In this document: positions 8,769 through 16,663 of the stretch, one piece after another
How positions within the stretch are numbered: position 1 is the first letter of the stretch
Layout of the letters: every line of letters begins with the position of its first letter
Assembly (NCBI RefSeq): GCF_003865135.1
Contig: NZ_BHZC01000001.1
Coordinates: 3,596,001-3,660,000, forward strand
Length of the DNA stretch: 64,000 bases
Direction of reading: 5' to 3'
DNA from: Streptomyces chrestomyceticus JCM 4735
GTDB taxonomy: Bacteria > Actinomycetota > Actinomycetes > Streptomycetales > Streptomycetaceae
Notes under the pieces: generated by a model
Seen by the model: the letters and a program-made list of their open reading frames with translations, nothing else
Told to the model about the DNA's origin: nothing
The model's database searches: none
Program-made: the position numbers and the translations under genes

Positions 8769-10214
8769 CTATTCGCTGGACATCTTGCGCGTGTGCAGTT
8801 GCCGCGCCACCTCGGCGATCGAGCCGGACAGCGACGGGTAGACCGTGAACGCGCTGGCGATCTGCTCCACCGTGAGGTTGTTGTCCACCGCGATCGAGAT
8901 CGGGTGGATCAGCTCGCTGGCGCGCGGCGAGACGACCACGCCGCCCACCACGATGCCCGTGCCGGGGCGGCAGAACAGCTTCACGAAACCGTCCCGGATG
9001 CCCTGCATCTTCGCGCGCGGGTTGCGCAGCAGCGGCAGCTTGACGACCCGGGCGTCTATCCGGCCCGCGTCCACGTCCGCCTGGCTGTAGCCGACGGTGG
9101 CGATCTCCGGATCGGTGAAGACGTTCGCGGAGACGGTCTTGAGGTTGAGCGGCGTCACCGCGTCACCCAGGAAGTGGTACATCGCGATCCGGCCCTGCAT
9201 CGCGGCGACCGAGGCCAGCGCGAACACGCCGGTGCAGTCGCCCGCCGCGTAGACGCCGGGGGCCGAGGTGCGCGAGACCTTGTCCGTCCAGATGTGGCCG
9301 GAGTCCTTCAGCCGTACGCCGGCCTCTTCGAGCCCGATGCCCGCGGTGTTCGGGATGGAGCCCACCGCCATCAGGCAGTGCGAACCGGTGATCGTACGAC
9401 CGTCCGACAGGGTGACCTCCACGCGGTCGCCCACCCGCTTGGCGGAGGCGGCCCGCGAGCGCGCCATCACGTTCATGCCGCGGCGGCGGAAGACGTCCTC
9501 CAGGACGGCGGCGGCGTCCGGGTCCTCACCCGGGAGCACCCGGTCGCGGGACGAGACGAGGGTGACCCGGGAGCCGAGTGCCTGGTAGGCGCCCGCGAAC
9601 TCGGCGCCGGTGACGCCGGAGCCGACCACGATCAGCTCTTCCGGCAGCTCGTCCAGGTCGTAGACCTGCGTCCAGTTCAGGATGCGCTCGCCGTCGGGCT
9701 GCGCGTCCGGGATCTCGCGCGGGTGCGCGCCGGTCGCGACCAGGACCGCGTCGGCGGTCAGCGTCTCCTCCGTACCGTCCGCGGCGGTGACCGTGACCGT
9801 GCGGGAACCGTCCGGCGACTGCCCCGGCTCCAGGCGGCCGCGGCCGCGCATCACCCGGCCGCCGGCGCGGGTGACGGAGGCGGTGATGTCGTGCGACTGG
9901 GCCAGCGCGAGGCGCTTCACCCGGCGGTTGACCTTGCCGAGGTCCACCCCGACGACGCGCGCGGGGCGGTCGATCGGCGGCGTGTCGTCCGCGACGATGA
10001 TGCCCAGCTCGTCGTAGGACGAGTCGAAGGTGGTCATCACCTCGGCCGTGGCGATGAGGGTCTTGGACGGGACGCAGTCGGTCAGCACCGACGCCCCGCC
10101 CAGGCCGTCGCAGTCGACGACGGTCACCTCCGCGCCGAGAGAGGCGCCCACCAGGGCCGCCTCGTATCCGCCGGGTCCGCCACCGATGATCACGATCCGA
10201 GTCACGTCCTCCAT
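8769..10214 (-). CDS. lpdA: LpdA-like NAD(P)H:quinone oxidoreductase (flavoprotein disulfide reductase family without the redox disulfide)
   Basis: A 481-residue flavoprotein. FAD binding is shown by VIIGGGPGGYEAAL near the start and by the late YAAGDCTGVFALASVA motif. The second Rossmann fold, IVVGSGVTGAEFAGAY, binds NAD(P)H, and a dimerisation domain follows. In true dihydrolipoamide dehydrogenases two cysteines flank four residues after GG. Here the segment is GGASVLTDCVPSKT, so the first cysteine is missing and no active disulfide can form. This matches M. tuberculosis LpdA (Rv3303c), a quinone reductase implicated in oxidative stress. ATG 10214 gives MEDVTRIVIIGGG. The upstream extension has no start signal. 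The gene is upstream of the DeoR regulator on the same strand. Confidence 0.9.
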   Translation of the reverse strand: MEDVTRIVIIGGGPGGYEAALVGASLGAEVTVVDCDGLGGASVLTDCVPSKTLIATAEVMTTFDSSYDELGIIVADDTPPIDRPARVVGVDLGKVNRRVKRLALAQSHDITASVTRAGGRVMRGRGRLEPGQSPDGSRTVTVTAADGTEETLTADAVLVATGAHPREIPDAQPDGERILNWTQVYDLDELPEELIVVGSGVTGAEFAGAYQALGSRVTLVSSRDRVLPGEDPDAAAVLEDVFRRRGMNVMARSRAASAKRVGDRVEVTLSDGRTITGSHCLMAVGSIPNTAGIGLEEAGVRLKDSGHIWTDKVSRTSAPGVYAAGDCTGVFALASVAAMQGRIAMYHFLGDAVTPLNLKTVSANVFTDPEIATVGYSQADVDAGRIDARVVKLPLLRNPRAKMQGIRDGFVKLFCRPGTGIVVGGVVVSPRASELIHPISIAVDNNLTVEQIASAFTVYPSLSGSIAEVARQLHTRKMSSE

Positions 10215-10310
10215 TCTCCCGTACGCCCGCGCCGGGTTACCCCCCGGGGGCCGCCGTTCGAACCTCACGTACCACGAGCGCACCCCCTGACCTCCCGTAC
10301 CCTCGGAACC

Positions 10311-10748
10311 ATGTCGCTCTACGCCGCGTACGCCGGCAACCTCGACGCGCGGCTGATGACCCGCCGCGCTCCGCACTCGCCGCTGCGCGGCACCGGCTGG
10401 CTCAACGGCTGGCGGCTCACGTTCGGCGGGGAGCAGATGGGCTGGGAGGGAGCGCTCCCGACGATCGTCGAGGCCCCCCGCTCGCAGGTCTTCGTCGCCC
10501 TCTACGACATCGCCCCGATGGACGAGGAGTCCATGGACCGCTGGGAGGGCGTGGGCATGGACATCTACCGCCGGATGCGGGTGCGGGTGCACACCCTCGA
10601 CGGTGACGAGGCCGCGTGGCTGTACGTCCTCAACGGGTACGAGGGCGGGCTGCCCGCCGCCCGCTACCTGGGCGAGATCGCGGACGCGGCGGAGTCGGCG
10701 GGGGCGCCGCACGACTATGTGATGGAGCTGCGGAAGCGTCCCTGCTGA
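10311..10748 (+). CDS. Gamma-glutamylcyclotransferase-fold protein
   Basis: A 145-residue protein starting MSLYAAYAGNLD, a variant of the Y-x-x-Y-G-S-N-L loop that opens the GGCT/AIG2 fold. Family features follow: a WRLTFGG strand, VFVALYDI, a WEGVG motif at the usual glutamate position, and a C-terminal YVLNGYEGGLPAARYLGEIADAA. Such enzymes cyclise gamma-glutamyl or gamma-glutamylamine groups to 5-oxoproline. The true substrate of actinobacterial members is mostly unknown. The start is ATG 10311, with an intergenic region of under 100 bases shared with the divergent lpdA. It is a single-gene unit, with the PNP promoter region immediately downstream. Confidence 0.8.
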   Translation: MSLYAAYAGNLDARLMTRRAPHSPLRGTGWLNGWRLTFGGEQMGWEGALPTIVEAPRSQVFVALYDIAPMDEESMDRWEGVGMDIYRRMRVRVHTLDGDEAAWLYVLNGYEGGLPAARYLGEIADAAESAGAPHDYVMELRKRPC

Positions 10749-10776
10749 AGGGGCGCCCGTCCGCCGTGCGCTGCCC

Positions 10777-10794
10777 TTCGTAGAGAACTACGAA
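10777..10794. promoter_or_regulatory. Inverted repeat TTCGTAG-AGAA-CTACGAA upstream of PNP
   Basis: Seven-base arms (10777-10783 and 10788-10794) flank a four-base centre, 33 bases before the CTACGCGCGTAG box. The half-site CTACG is shared with that box, so this may be an auxiliary, weaker site for the same regulator. Confidence 0.45.
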
Positions 10795-10825
10795 CAGATC
10801 GCCCGGATGCCGTCGGCCGGGACAT

Positions 10826-10837
10826 CTACGCGCGTAG
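10826..10837. promoter_or_regulatory. Palindrome CTACGCGCGTAG in the PNP promoter
   Basis: An exact 12-bp palindrome ends 25 bases before the GTG of the purine nucleoside phosphorylase gene. A TACCCT downstream could be the -10 hexamer. The identical 12-mer lies before deoC and add. Confidence 0.8.
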
Positions 10838-10862
10838 GCATTTACCGGCTACCCTCGTCCGC

Positions 10863-11684
10863 GTGAACGCATCTGTTACCCCGGACATCGCGCGCGACCC
10901 GCAGGGCGCCGCCGCCGACGCCGCCGCCCGCCTGCGCGAGCTCACCGGCGCCGAGACCCACGACGTCGCCCTGGTGATGGGCTCCGGCTGGGCTCCGGCC
11001 GCCGAGGCCCTGGGCGCGCCCGAGCACGAATTCCCGGTCACCGAGCTGCCCGGCTTCCCGGCGCCGGCCGTCGCGGGCCACGGCGGCAAGTTCCGCTCGT
11101 ACAAGATCGGCGAGAAGCGGGCCCTGGTCTTCCTGGGCCGTACGCACTACTACGAGGGCCGCGGTGTGGCCCCCGTCGTGCACGGTGTGCGGACCGCCGT
11201 CGCCGCCGGCTGCAAGACCGTGGTGCTCACCAACGGGTGCGGCGGTCTGCGCGACGGCATGCGCCCCGGCCAGCCGGTCCTCATCAGCGACCACCTGAAC
11301 ATGACCGCCACCTCCCCGATCGTCGGCGCCCGCTTCGTCGACCTGACGGACCTGTACTCGCAGCGGCTGCGCGCGCTGTGCAAGGAGGTCGACGCGACGC
11401 TGGAGGAGGGTGTGTACGCCCAGCTCCCCGGCCCGCACTACGAGACCCCGGCCGAGATCAAGATGCTCCGCACCCTGGGCGCGGACCTGGTCGGCATGTC
11501 CACCGTCCTGGAGGCCATCGCCGCCCGCGAGGCCGGCGCCGAGGTGCTCGGGCTGTCGCTGGTGACGAACCTCGCCGCGGGCATGACCGGCGAGCCGCTC
11601 AACCACGAAGAGGTGCTCCAGGCCGGGCGCGACTCCGCGACCCGCATGGGCAGCCTGCTCGCGCAGGTGCTCGGCAAGCTCTGA
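10863..11684 (+). CDS. punA: Purine-nucleoside phosphorylase (trimeric type)
   Basis: The 273-residue enzyme cleaves inosine/guanosine-type (deoxy)nucleosides with phosphate, releasing the base and (deoxy)ribose-1-phosphate. Trimeric PNP hallmarks are visible: MGSGW near residue 40, the phosphate loop [27 protein letters not shown], the base pocket [10 protein letters not shown], and [12 protein letters not shown] followed by [13 protein letters not shown] 10863 lies 25 bases after the palindromic box with no strong Shine-Dalgarno sequence. It is transcribed toward the phosphosugar mutase, 306 bases downstream, but a tandem-repeat spacer separates them. Its role in the pathway is to feed deoxyribose-1-phosphate to the mutase and DeoC. 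Confidence 0.95.
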   Translation: MNASVTPDIARDPQGAAADAAARLRELTGAETHDVALVMGSGWAPAAEALGAPEHEFPVTELPGFPAPAVAGHGGKFRSYKIGEKRALVFLGRTHYYEGRGVAPVVHGVRTAVAAGCKTVVLTNGCGGLRDGMRPGQPVLISDHLNMTATSPIVGARFVDLTDLYSQRLRALCKEVDATLEEGVYAQLPGPHYETPAEIKMLRTLGADLVGMSTVLEAIAAREAGAEVLGLSLVTNLAAGMTGEPLNHEEVLQAGRDSATRMGSLLAQVLGKL

Positions 11685-11723
11685 GCCGCGCGGCAGAGCA
11701 GCGGTACGGGGCGTTCTCGGACG

Positions 11724-11844
11724 CCCCGTAGCGCGTTCGGGGCGCCTGCGGGGGCTCCGTACGGCGTTCGGGGTCCCGTCGGTGCTCCGTACGGCGTTCG
11801 GGGCCCCGTCCGTGCTCCGTACGGCGTTCGGGGCGCCCTCGGGT
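11724..11844. repeat. Four tandem copies of a 30-bp GC-rich unit between PNP and the phosphosugar mutase
   Basis: Copies start at 11724 (degenerate), 11754, 11784 and 11814 (31 bp), with a partial fifth at 11845. The core GCTCCGTACGGCGTTCGGGG is identical in three of them. Because 30 is a multiple of three, the array stays open on the reverse strand and translates as a 10-residue repeat. It has no start signal or flanking gene, so I regard it as non-coding. The rest of the 306-base gap holds the mutase promoter, including a GCGTTAACGC palindrome at 11936-11945. Confidence 0.85.
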
Positions 11845-11990
11845 GCTCCGTAGGTAAGAAGCCGGGGTGTCCCGGCGGCGACGCGCGCGGCCGGTCCGCG
11901 CGCCCGTCGGTCGAACAATCGCGCGGAGTGGGTAAGCGTTAACGCGCCGAGCGCTTCCCCCACCACCGCAACCAGAGGCAGGAGCATCAC

Positions 11991-13664
11991 GTGGCAACCG
12001 ATCCCGCGGAGCTGATCAGCCGGGCGAAGGCATGGCTGGCCGAGGACCCCGACCTCGAAACCCGCGAAGAGCTGGGCAAGCTGATCGACGCCGAGGACCT
12101 GGACGAGCTGGCGGCCCGGTTCGCGGGCACCTTGCAGTTCGGCACCGCCGGGCTCCGCGGCGAGCTGGGCGCGGGCCCGATGCGGATGAACCGCGCCGTG
12201 GTCATCCGCGCGGCGGCCGGGCTGGCCGCTTACCTGAAGGACCAGGGCCAGGCCGGGGGCCTGGTCGTCATCGGGTACGACGCGCGCTACAAGAGCGCCG
12301 ACTTCGCGCGGGACACCGCGGCCGTGATGGTGGGTGCCGGACTGCGCGCCGCGGTGCTGCCGCGCCCGCTGCCCACCCCCGTGTTGGCCTTCGCCATACG
12401 GCATCTGGGTGCCGTCGCGGGCGTCGAGGTCACCGCGAGCCACAACCCGCCGCGCGACAACGGCTACAAGGTGTACCTGGGTGACGGTTCGCAGATCGTG
12501 CCGCCCGCGGACGGGCTGATCGCGGAGCGGATCGCGGCGGTGGCGTCGCTGAACGACGTGCCGCGGCCGGAGGAAGGCTGGGAGGTGCTGGGCGAGGACG
12601 TGCTCCAGGCGTACCTGGAGCGTACGGACGCGGTGCTCACGCCGGGCTCGCCGCGCGACACCCACGTGGTCTACACGCCGATGCACGGCGTCGGCCGGGA
12701 CGTGCTGGTCGCCGCCTTCGCGCGGGCCGGTTTCCCGGCGCCGACCGTGGTCGCCGAGCAGGCCGAGCCGGACCCGGACTTCCCGACCGTGGCCTTCCCC
12801 AACCCGGAGGAGCCGGGGGCGATGGACCTGTCCTTCGCGACCGCGCGCTCCGTGGGCCCGGACATCGTCATCGCCAACGACCCGGACGCGGACCGCTGCG
12901 CCGTCGCCGTGCCGGCCCCCGGTACCGAGGCCGGCTGGCGGATGCTGCGCGGGGACGAGGTCGGCGCGCTGCTGGCCGCGCACCTGGTGAGCAAGCAGGC
13001 GTCCGGCACCTTCGCGACCACGATCGTGTCGTCCTCGCTGATGTCGCGGATCGCCGCCGGGGCCTCGCTGCCGTACAAGGAGACGCTGACCGGCTTCAAG
13101 TGGCTGGCCCGGGTGGACGGTCTGCGGTACGCGTACGAGGAGGCGCTGGGCTACTGCGTCGACCCCGAGGGCGTCCGCGACAAGGACGGCATCACCGCCG
13201 CCCTGCTGATCACCGAGCTGGCGGCCGAGCTGAAGCAGTCCGGCCGCACGCTGACGGACCTGCTGGACGACCTGGCGCTGGAGTTCGGGCTGCACGCCAC
13301 CGACCAGCTCTCCGTCCGCGTCGAGGACCTGTCGCTGATCGCCGACGCCATGCGGCGGCTGCGCGAGCAGCCGCCGGCCGCGCTGGCGGGTCTGGCCGTG
13401 TCGTCCTCCGACGACCTCTCCCAGGGGACGGACACGCTGCCGCCCACCGACGGCCTGCGCTACTACCTCGCGGGCTCGGAGCAGGACGGTGTGGAGGCCG
13501 GCCGCGTGGTGGTCCGGCCCAGCGGTACCGAGCCCAAGCTGAAGTGCTACCTGGAGGTCGTGGTGCCGGTCGCCGACGCCCAGGGGCTGGGGGCGGCGCG
13601 CGCCAAGGCCGACGCGGTGCTCGGCGCGATCAAGGCGGATCTGTCGGCGGCGGCCGGTATCTGA
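11991..13664 (+). CDS. Phosphosugar mutase, PGM2-like (probable phosphopentomutase / phosphoglucomutase)
   Basis: A 557-residue alpha-D-phosphohexomutase-superfamily enzyme. The phosphoserine loop TASHNPP has its serine at residue 150. The Mg-binding loop is NDPDADR (Asp 297, 299 and 301), the sugar-binding segment is GFKWLARV, and the phosphate-binding tail is RPSGTEPK. GTG 11991 follows GGCAGGAGCA. It is usually annotated as phosphomannomutase. The subfamily with an extended N-terminal GLRGELGAGPMRMN region contains human PGM2 and other phosphopentomutases. The pathway here needs exactly that step (deoxyribose-1-P to deoxyribose-5-P), and no DeoB-type mutase is visible. I therefore infer phosphopentomutase activity. 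Enzyme specificity is not proven by sequence. Confidence 0.88.
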   Translation: MATDPAELISRAKAWLAEDPDLETREELGKLIDAEDLDELAARFAGTLQFGTAGLRGELGAGPMRMNRAVVIRAAAGLAAYLKDQGQAGGLVVIGYDARYKSADFARDTAAVMVGAGLRAAVLPRPLPTPVLAFAIRHLGAVAGVEVTASHNPPRDNGYKVYLGDGSQIVPPADGLIAERIAAVASLNDVPRPEEGWEVLGEDVLQAYLERTDAVLTPGSPRDTHVVYTPMHGVGRDVLVAAFARAGFPAPTVVAEQAEPDPDFPTVAFPNPEEPGAMDLSFATARSVGPDIVIANDPDADRCAVAVPAPGTEAGWRMLRGDEVGALLAAHLVSKQASGTFATTIVSSSLMSRIAAGASLPYKETLTGFKWLARVDGLRYAYEEALGYCVDPEGVRDKDGITAALLITELAAELKQSGRTLTDLLDDLALEFGLHATDQLSVRVEDLSLIADAMRRLREQPPAALAGLAVSSSDDLSQGTDTLPPTDGLRYYLAGSEQDGVEAGRVVVRPSGTEPKLKCYLEVVVPVADAQGLGAARAKADAVLGAIKADLSAAAGI

Positions 13665-13703
13665 GCGGATCGCGCTGATCGCGCGTACGTCTGTCACGTA
13701 GGA

Positions 13704-13735
13704 CGGGCCCCGGGACCACAGTGTTCCGGGGCCCG
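13704..13735 (+). terminator. Terminator hairpin after the phosphosugar mutase
   Basis: CGGGCCCCGGGA (13704-13715) pairs with TCCGGGGCCCG (13725-13735) with a single bulge around a nine-base loop. TTTCCCCC follows a few bases later. Confidence 0.7.
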
Positions 13736-13861
13736 CTCCGTTTCCCCCGTACGGGTGACAGCCGTACTGCACCTGCCGCAGCGCGCCCGTCCGGCGGCCG
13801 GCGCGCCGGGACACCCTGGTCTGGTCCGACAACCTGCCCGGCCCACCCAGGAGTTGCCGCA

Positions 13862-15304
13862 GTGTCCCCGACCGCGCCCGGACCGGCCGCGTCCGCTCCC
13901 ACCGCGGCCGGTCCGGTCACGTCCGATCCGGCCGCCTCCGGTCCGGCCGCCGGCTCCGCACCGGTGGCGGGGCCCGCTCCCCTCGGCCCTGCTCCCCGCC
14001 GGCCCGCCGCGCGGGCGGCCGGGGACCTGTTGCGCCGCGCCGGGCCCGCGCTGCTCGGCTACGCCGCCGTACGACTGCTGGGCACCCTCGTGCTGATGAA
14101 GTGGGCGCATCTCCAGCACCGCGGTCTGTGGCCGCTGCTGGCCGACCGGTGGGATTCCGGCTGGTACCTGGGCATCGCGGACCACGGTTACTCGTACGCG
14201 TTCGACGAGAACGGCTTCAACGAGAGCAACCTCGCGTTCTTCCCGCTGTACCCGGTGGTGGTGAAGGCCGTCGCGGGGGTGACGCCCGGCTCGCGGGCCT
14301 CGGTCGGGGTGGCCGTCGCGGTCGGCTGCGCGCTGCTGGCCGCCTGGGGGATCTTCGCGGTGGGCGACCGGCTGTACGGGGCGCGGGTCGGCACCGTGCT
14401 GGCCGTGCTGTGGGGTGCCACGCCGGTCGCCGTCGTGCAGTGGATGGGCTATACGGAGTCGCTGTTCACGGCACTGGTGGCGTGGTCCCTGTACGCGGTG
14501 CTGACGGACCGCTGGGTCACGGCCGGTGGGCTCTGTCTGCTCGCCGGTCTCACCCGTCCCACCGGTCTCGCGCTGGTGGCGGCGGTCTGTGTCAGCGCCG
14601 TCGTCGCCCTGTGGCGCTTGCGCCGGGCCGCCGTTGCGGAACCTACGCAGGAGCCCGCGTCCGGCGGACCGCCTGCCCCGGCGCCCGCTCCGGCGCCCAC
14701 CCCGGCGCTCGCTCTGGCGCCCACGCCGGACTCCACGCCGGATCCCGCGCGGGAGCCCGCCCAGGTACCCACGCCCCTCCCCGCCACCGCGGACCGCGAC
14801 CGGGTGCGCCGCATCGTCCTCGGCGCGCTGCTGGCCCCGCTCGGCTGGCTCGCGTACGTCGGATGGGTGGGCCTGCGGCTGGGGCGCGCCGACGGCTATT
14901 TCGCGGTCCAGCAGCAGTGGGACAACCAGTGGGACGGCGGCAAGGAGACGCTGCGTACGCTGCGCGACCTCCTGATGTACCCGTCGCACCCGCAGCTTTT
15001 CCTGGTCGTGGTGGCGCTGGTGCTGATCGTGTCGGTGGCGCTGTTCATCCTGTGTGCGGGCGACCGGCAGCCGCTGCCGCTGCTGGTGTTCAGCGCCGTC
15101 CTGCTGCTGATCGTCCTGGGCAGCGGCGGCGTCTTCTTCCCCCGGGCCCGCTTCCTGCTGCCCGGCTTCCCGCTGCTGCTCCCCCTGGCCCTGGCGATCG
15201 CCCGGGCGCACCGCCGCGTCGCCGTGCTGGCCTTGGCGGGGGCCGCGCTGGGGTCCGCGTACTTCGGGGCGTACATGTCGCTGGTGTACGGCGGCCCACC
15301 GTGA
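13862..15304 (+). CDS. Polytopic membrane glycosyltransferase (mannosyltransferase / PIG-V-like)
   Basis: A 480-residue protein. A Pro/Ala-rich N-terminus of about 50 residues precedes roughly ten membrane helices. The first extracytoplasmic loop carries WDSGWYLGIADHGY and the next segment reads NLAFFPLYPVVVK. These are signatures of the GPI-mannosyltransferase II (PIG-V)-like family, which uses polyprenyl-phosphate sugars (GT-C fold). A 45-residue Pro/Ala/Thr-rich insertion (about residues 258-303) breaks the membrane region, as a cytoplasmic or surface loop. GTG 13862 follows CAGGAG. It is probably monocistronic. The acceptor is unknown. Surface glycoproteins or lipoglycans are plausible in Streptomyces. 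Confidence 0.8.
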   Translation: MSPTAPGPAASAPTAAGPVTSDPAASGPAAGSAPVAGPAPLGPAPRRPAARAAGDLLRRAGPALLGYAAVRLLGTLVLMKWAHLQHRGLWPLLADRWDSGWYLGIADHGYSYAFDENGFNESNLAFFPLYPVVVKAVAGVTPGSRASVGVAVAVGCALLAAWGIFAVGDRLYGARVGTVLAVLWGATPVAVVQWMGYTESLFTALVAWSLYAVLTDRWVTAGGLCLLAGLTRPTGLALVAAVCVSAVVALWRLRRAAVAEPTQEPASGGPPAPAPAPAPTPALALAPTPDSTPDPAREPAQVPTPLPATADRDRVRRIVLGALLAPLGWLAYVGWVGLRLGRADGYFAVQQQWDNQWDGGKETLRTLRDLLMYPSHPQLFLVVVALVLIVSVALFILCAGDRQPLPLLVFSAVLLLIVLGSGGVFFPRARFLLPGFPLLLPLALAIARAHRRVAVLALAGAALGSAYFGAYMSLVYGGPP

Positions 15305-15335
15305 CACGCCCGCACGCCGGAACGATACGGACCGC

Positions 15336-15896
15336 TCAGGCGGCGGGGCGGTGGCGAAGGTGGACCATGCCGTTCCCGAAGCGGCGCTCTTCGAGCAGTT
15401 CCAGGTCCAGCCGGACGCCGTCGGGGAAGTACGGGGTGCCGCCGCCCACCACGACCGGCGTGAGGAAGAGGTGGTACTCGTCGACCAGGCCCGCCCGGAT
15501 CGCCCGCGCGGCCAGTCCGGGGCCGCCCACGGCCAGGTCCCGTCCGGCGGACGCCTTGAGCCGCCGGACCGCCTCCGGGTCGAAGCCGCGTTCCAGGCGG
15601 GTCCTGCCGGTCGTCACCGAATCCAGCGTCGTGGAGTAGACGATCTTGTCCGCGCCGCGCCACAGCGCCGCGAAGTCCCGTACGGCGGGTGACGGCTCCT
15701 CGCTGGCGTCCACGGCGTCCCAGACGGCCATCGTCTCGTACATCCGGCGGCCGAAGAGGTAGGTGCCGCACGAGCGCATCAGCCCGTTGACGAAGCCGTG
15801 CACCTCCTCGTCAGGGGCCGCCCAGGCGAACGAACCGTGTACGTCCGCCACGTACCCGTCGAGCGACGTGACGGCCGAGTAGATCAGCTTGCCCAC
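15336..15896 (-). CDS. Dihydrofolate-reductase-like protein (RibD C-terminal family)
   Basis: A 186-residue protein beginning MGKLIYSAVTSLDGYVAD, the first strand and substrate loop of the RibD_C/DHFR-like fold. Also present are the cofactor segments LFGRRMYETM, KIVYSTTL and AVGGPGLAARAI, and a C-terminal DEYHLFLTPVVVGGG. This fold binds NADPH. Actinobacteria carry many stand-alone copies of unknown substrate, and they are not true folate enzymes. GTG 15896 was chosen because AAGGAGA lies upstream and the fold starts immediately after it. It is convergent with the mannosyltransferase-like gene, 31 bases apart, and downstream of the PH-domain gene on the same strand. Confidence 0.82.
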   Translation of the reverse strand: MGKLIYSAVTSLDGYVADVHGSFAWAAPDEEVHGFVNGLMRSCGTYLFGRRMYETMAVWDAVDASEEPSPAVRDFAALWRGADKIVYSTTLDSVTTGRTRLERGFDPEAVRRLKASAGRDLAVGGPGLAARAIRAGLVDEYHLFLTPVVVGGGTPYFPDGVRLDLELLEERRFGNGMVHLRHRPAA

Positions 15897-15933
15897 CGCG
15901 GTCTCCTTCCCGCCGACGGTCCGGACGCCGCCC

Positions 15934-16578
15934 CTACAGCGCCACCAGCACCGCCAACGCCACCGCGCCCACCACACACGGCGCCAGGATCTCGTACGCC
16001 CACCTCACCACCGGAGCGCCCTGCGCGCCCTCCCGCGCGGCGCCCCGCTCCTGGAGTTCGCGCAGTTCGTCGAGCGACCGGTCGGCGGTGGCGCGCGGCG
16101 CGGCGGCCTCCGTGCCGGGGCCGAGGTGCGCGTCACGGCCGCCGCGCACCGGGCGCCCCGCGGCGGCGCGCTGCGCCTGCCGGTTCGCCTTCTTGCGCTG
16201 CCGCAGCGACACCGGGATCGACCAGAGCTGGTACTTCGTACCGTCCGCGGTGAAGACCTCGCTGGAGAAGGACGCCCGCAGATCGGCGACGGCCGCCCAG
16301 GGCAGCGTGATCGTACGGAACGGGTTGCGCACCAGCAGCCGGTCCGCGCCGGCGCGCACCAGCGGGCGCAGCGTGAAGGCGACCACCAGCGGGACCACGA
16401 ACAGCAGCCCGGCCACCGCCGTGAGTTTGGCGTGCGCCGTGCCGCGCACCAGCGCGTCGCCGCCCAGCCAGGCGGCCAGCGCGAGCAGCAGCACCCCGCC
16501 GACGAGGGCCGCGGGCGAGCGGTAGCTGCGGTCCGCGTACTGCTCCTGCGGAGTGGAGGACTGATCCGGGCTCGTCAT
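15934..16578 (-). CDS. PH-domain-containing membrane protein
   Basis: A 214-residue protein with two N-terminal membrane helices (about residues 24-45 and 52-70) and a bacterial PH-like domain (about 75-130). That domain contains LLVRNPFRTITLPWAAVADL and YQLWSIPVSL, the pattern of the actinobacterial bPH family. An Arg/Ala-rich linker and a third helix at the C-terminus (VVGAVALAVLVAL) follow. ATG 16578 gives MTSPDQ. Function is unknown. Such proteins are thought to be membrane scaffolds. It lies downstream of the sortase gene on the same strand with an 85-base gap, so co-transcription is possible. Confidence 0.7.
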   Translation of the reverse strand: MTSPDQSSTPQEQYADRSYRSPAALVGGVLLLALAAWLGGDALVRGTAHAKLTAVAGLLFVVPLVVAFTLRPLVRAGADRLLVRNPFRTITLPWAAVADLRASFSSEVFTADGTKYQLWSIPVSLRQRKKANRQAQRAAAGRPVRGGRDAHLGPGTEAAAPRATADRSLDELRELQERGAAREGAQGAPVVRWAYEILAPCVVGAVALAVLVAL

Positions 16579-16663
16579 GCCTGCGATTCTGCCTGAGCGT
16601 CCGGAACCCGGACATTGCGGTACGGCATCATTCGTACGCCGGGGCGCCCGCGCGCACGCCGGC

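Noticed and set aside
11724..11844. The 30-bp repeats as a CRISPR array
   Set aside because: The units are contiguous with no spacers between them, are not palindromic at their ends, and no cas gene is present.
10842..13832. A 996-codon open frame antisense to the nucleoside phosphorylase and mutase genes, with a 10-residue repeat in the middle
   Set aside because: It is the mirror of two well-supported genes. The repeat comes from the 30-bp intergenic array, and there is no start signal or recognisable domain.
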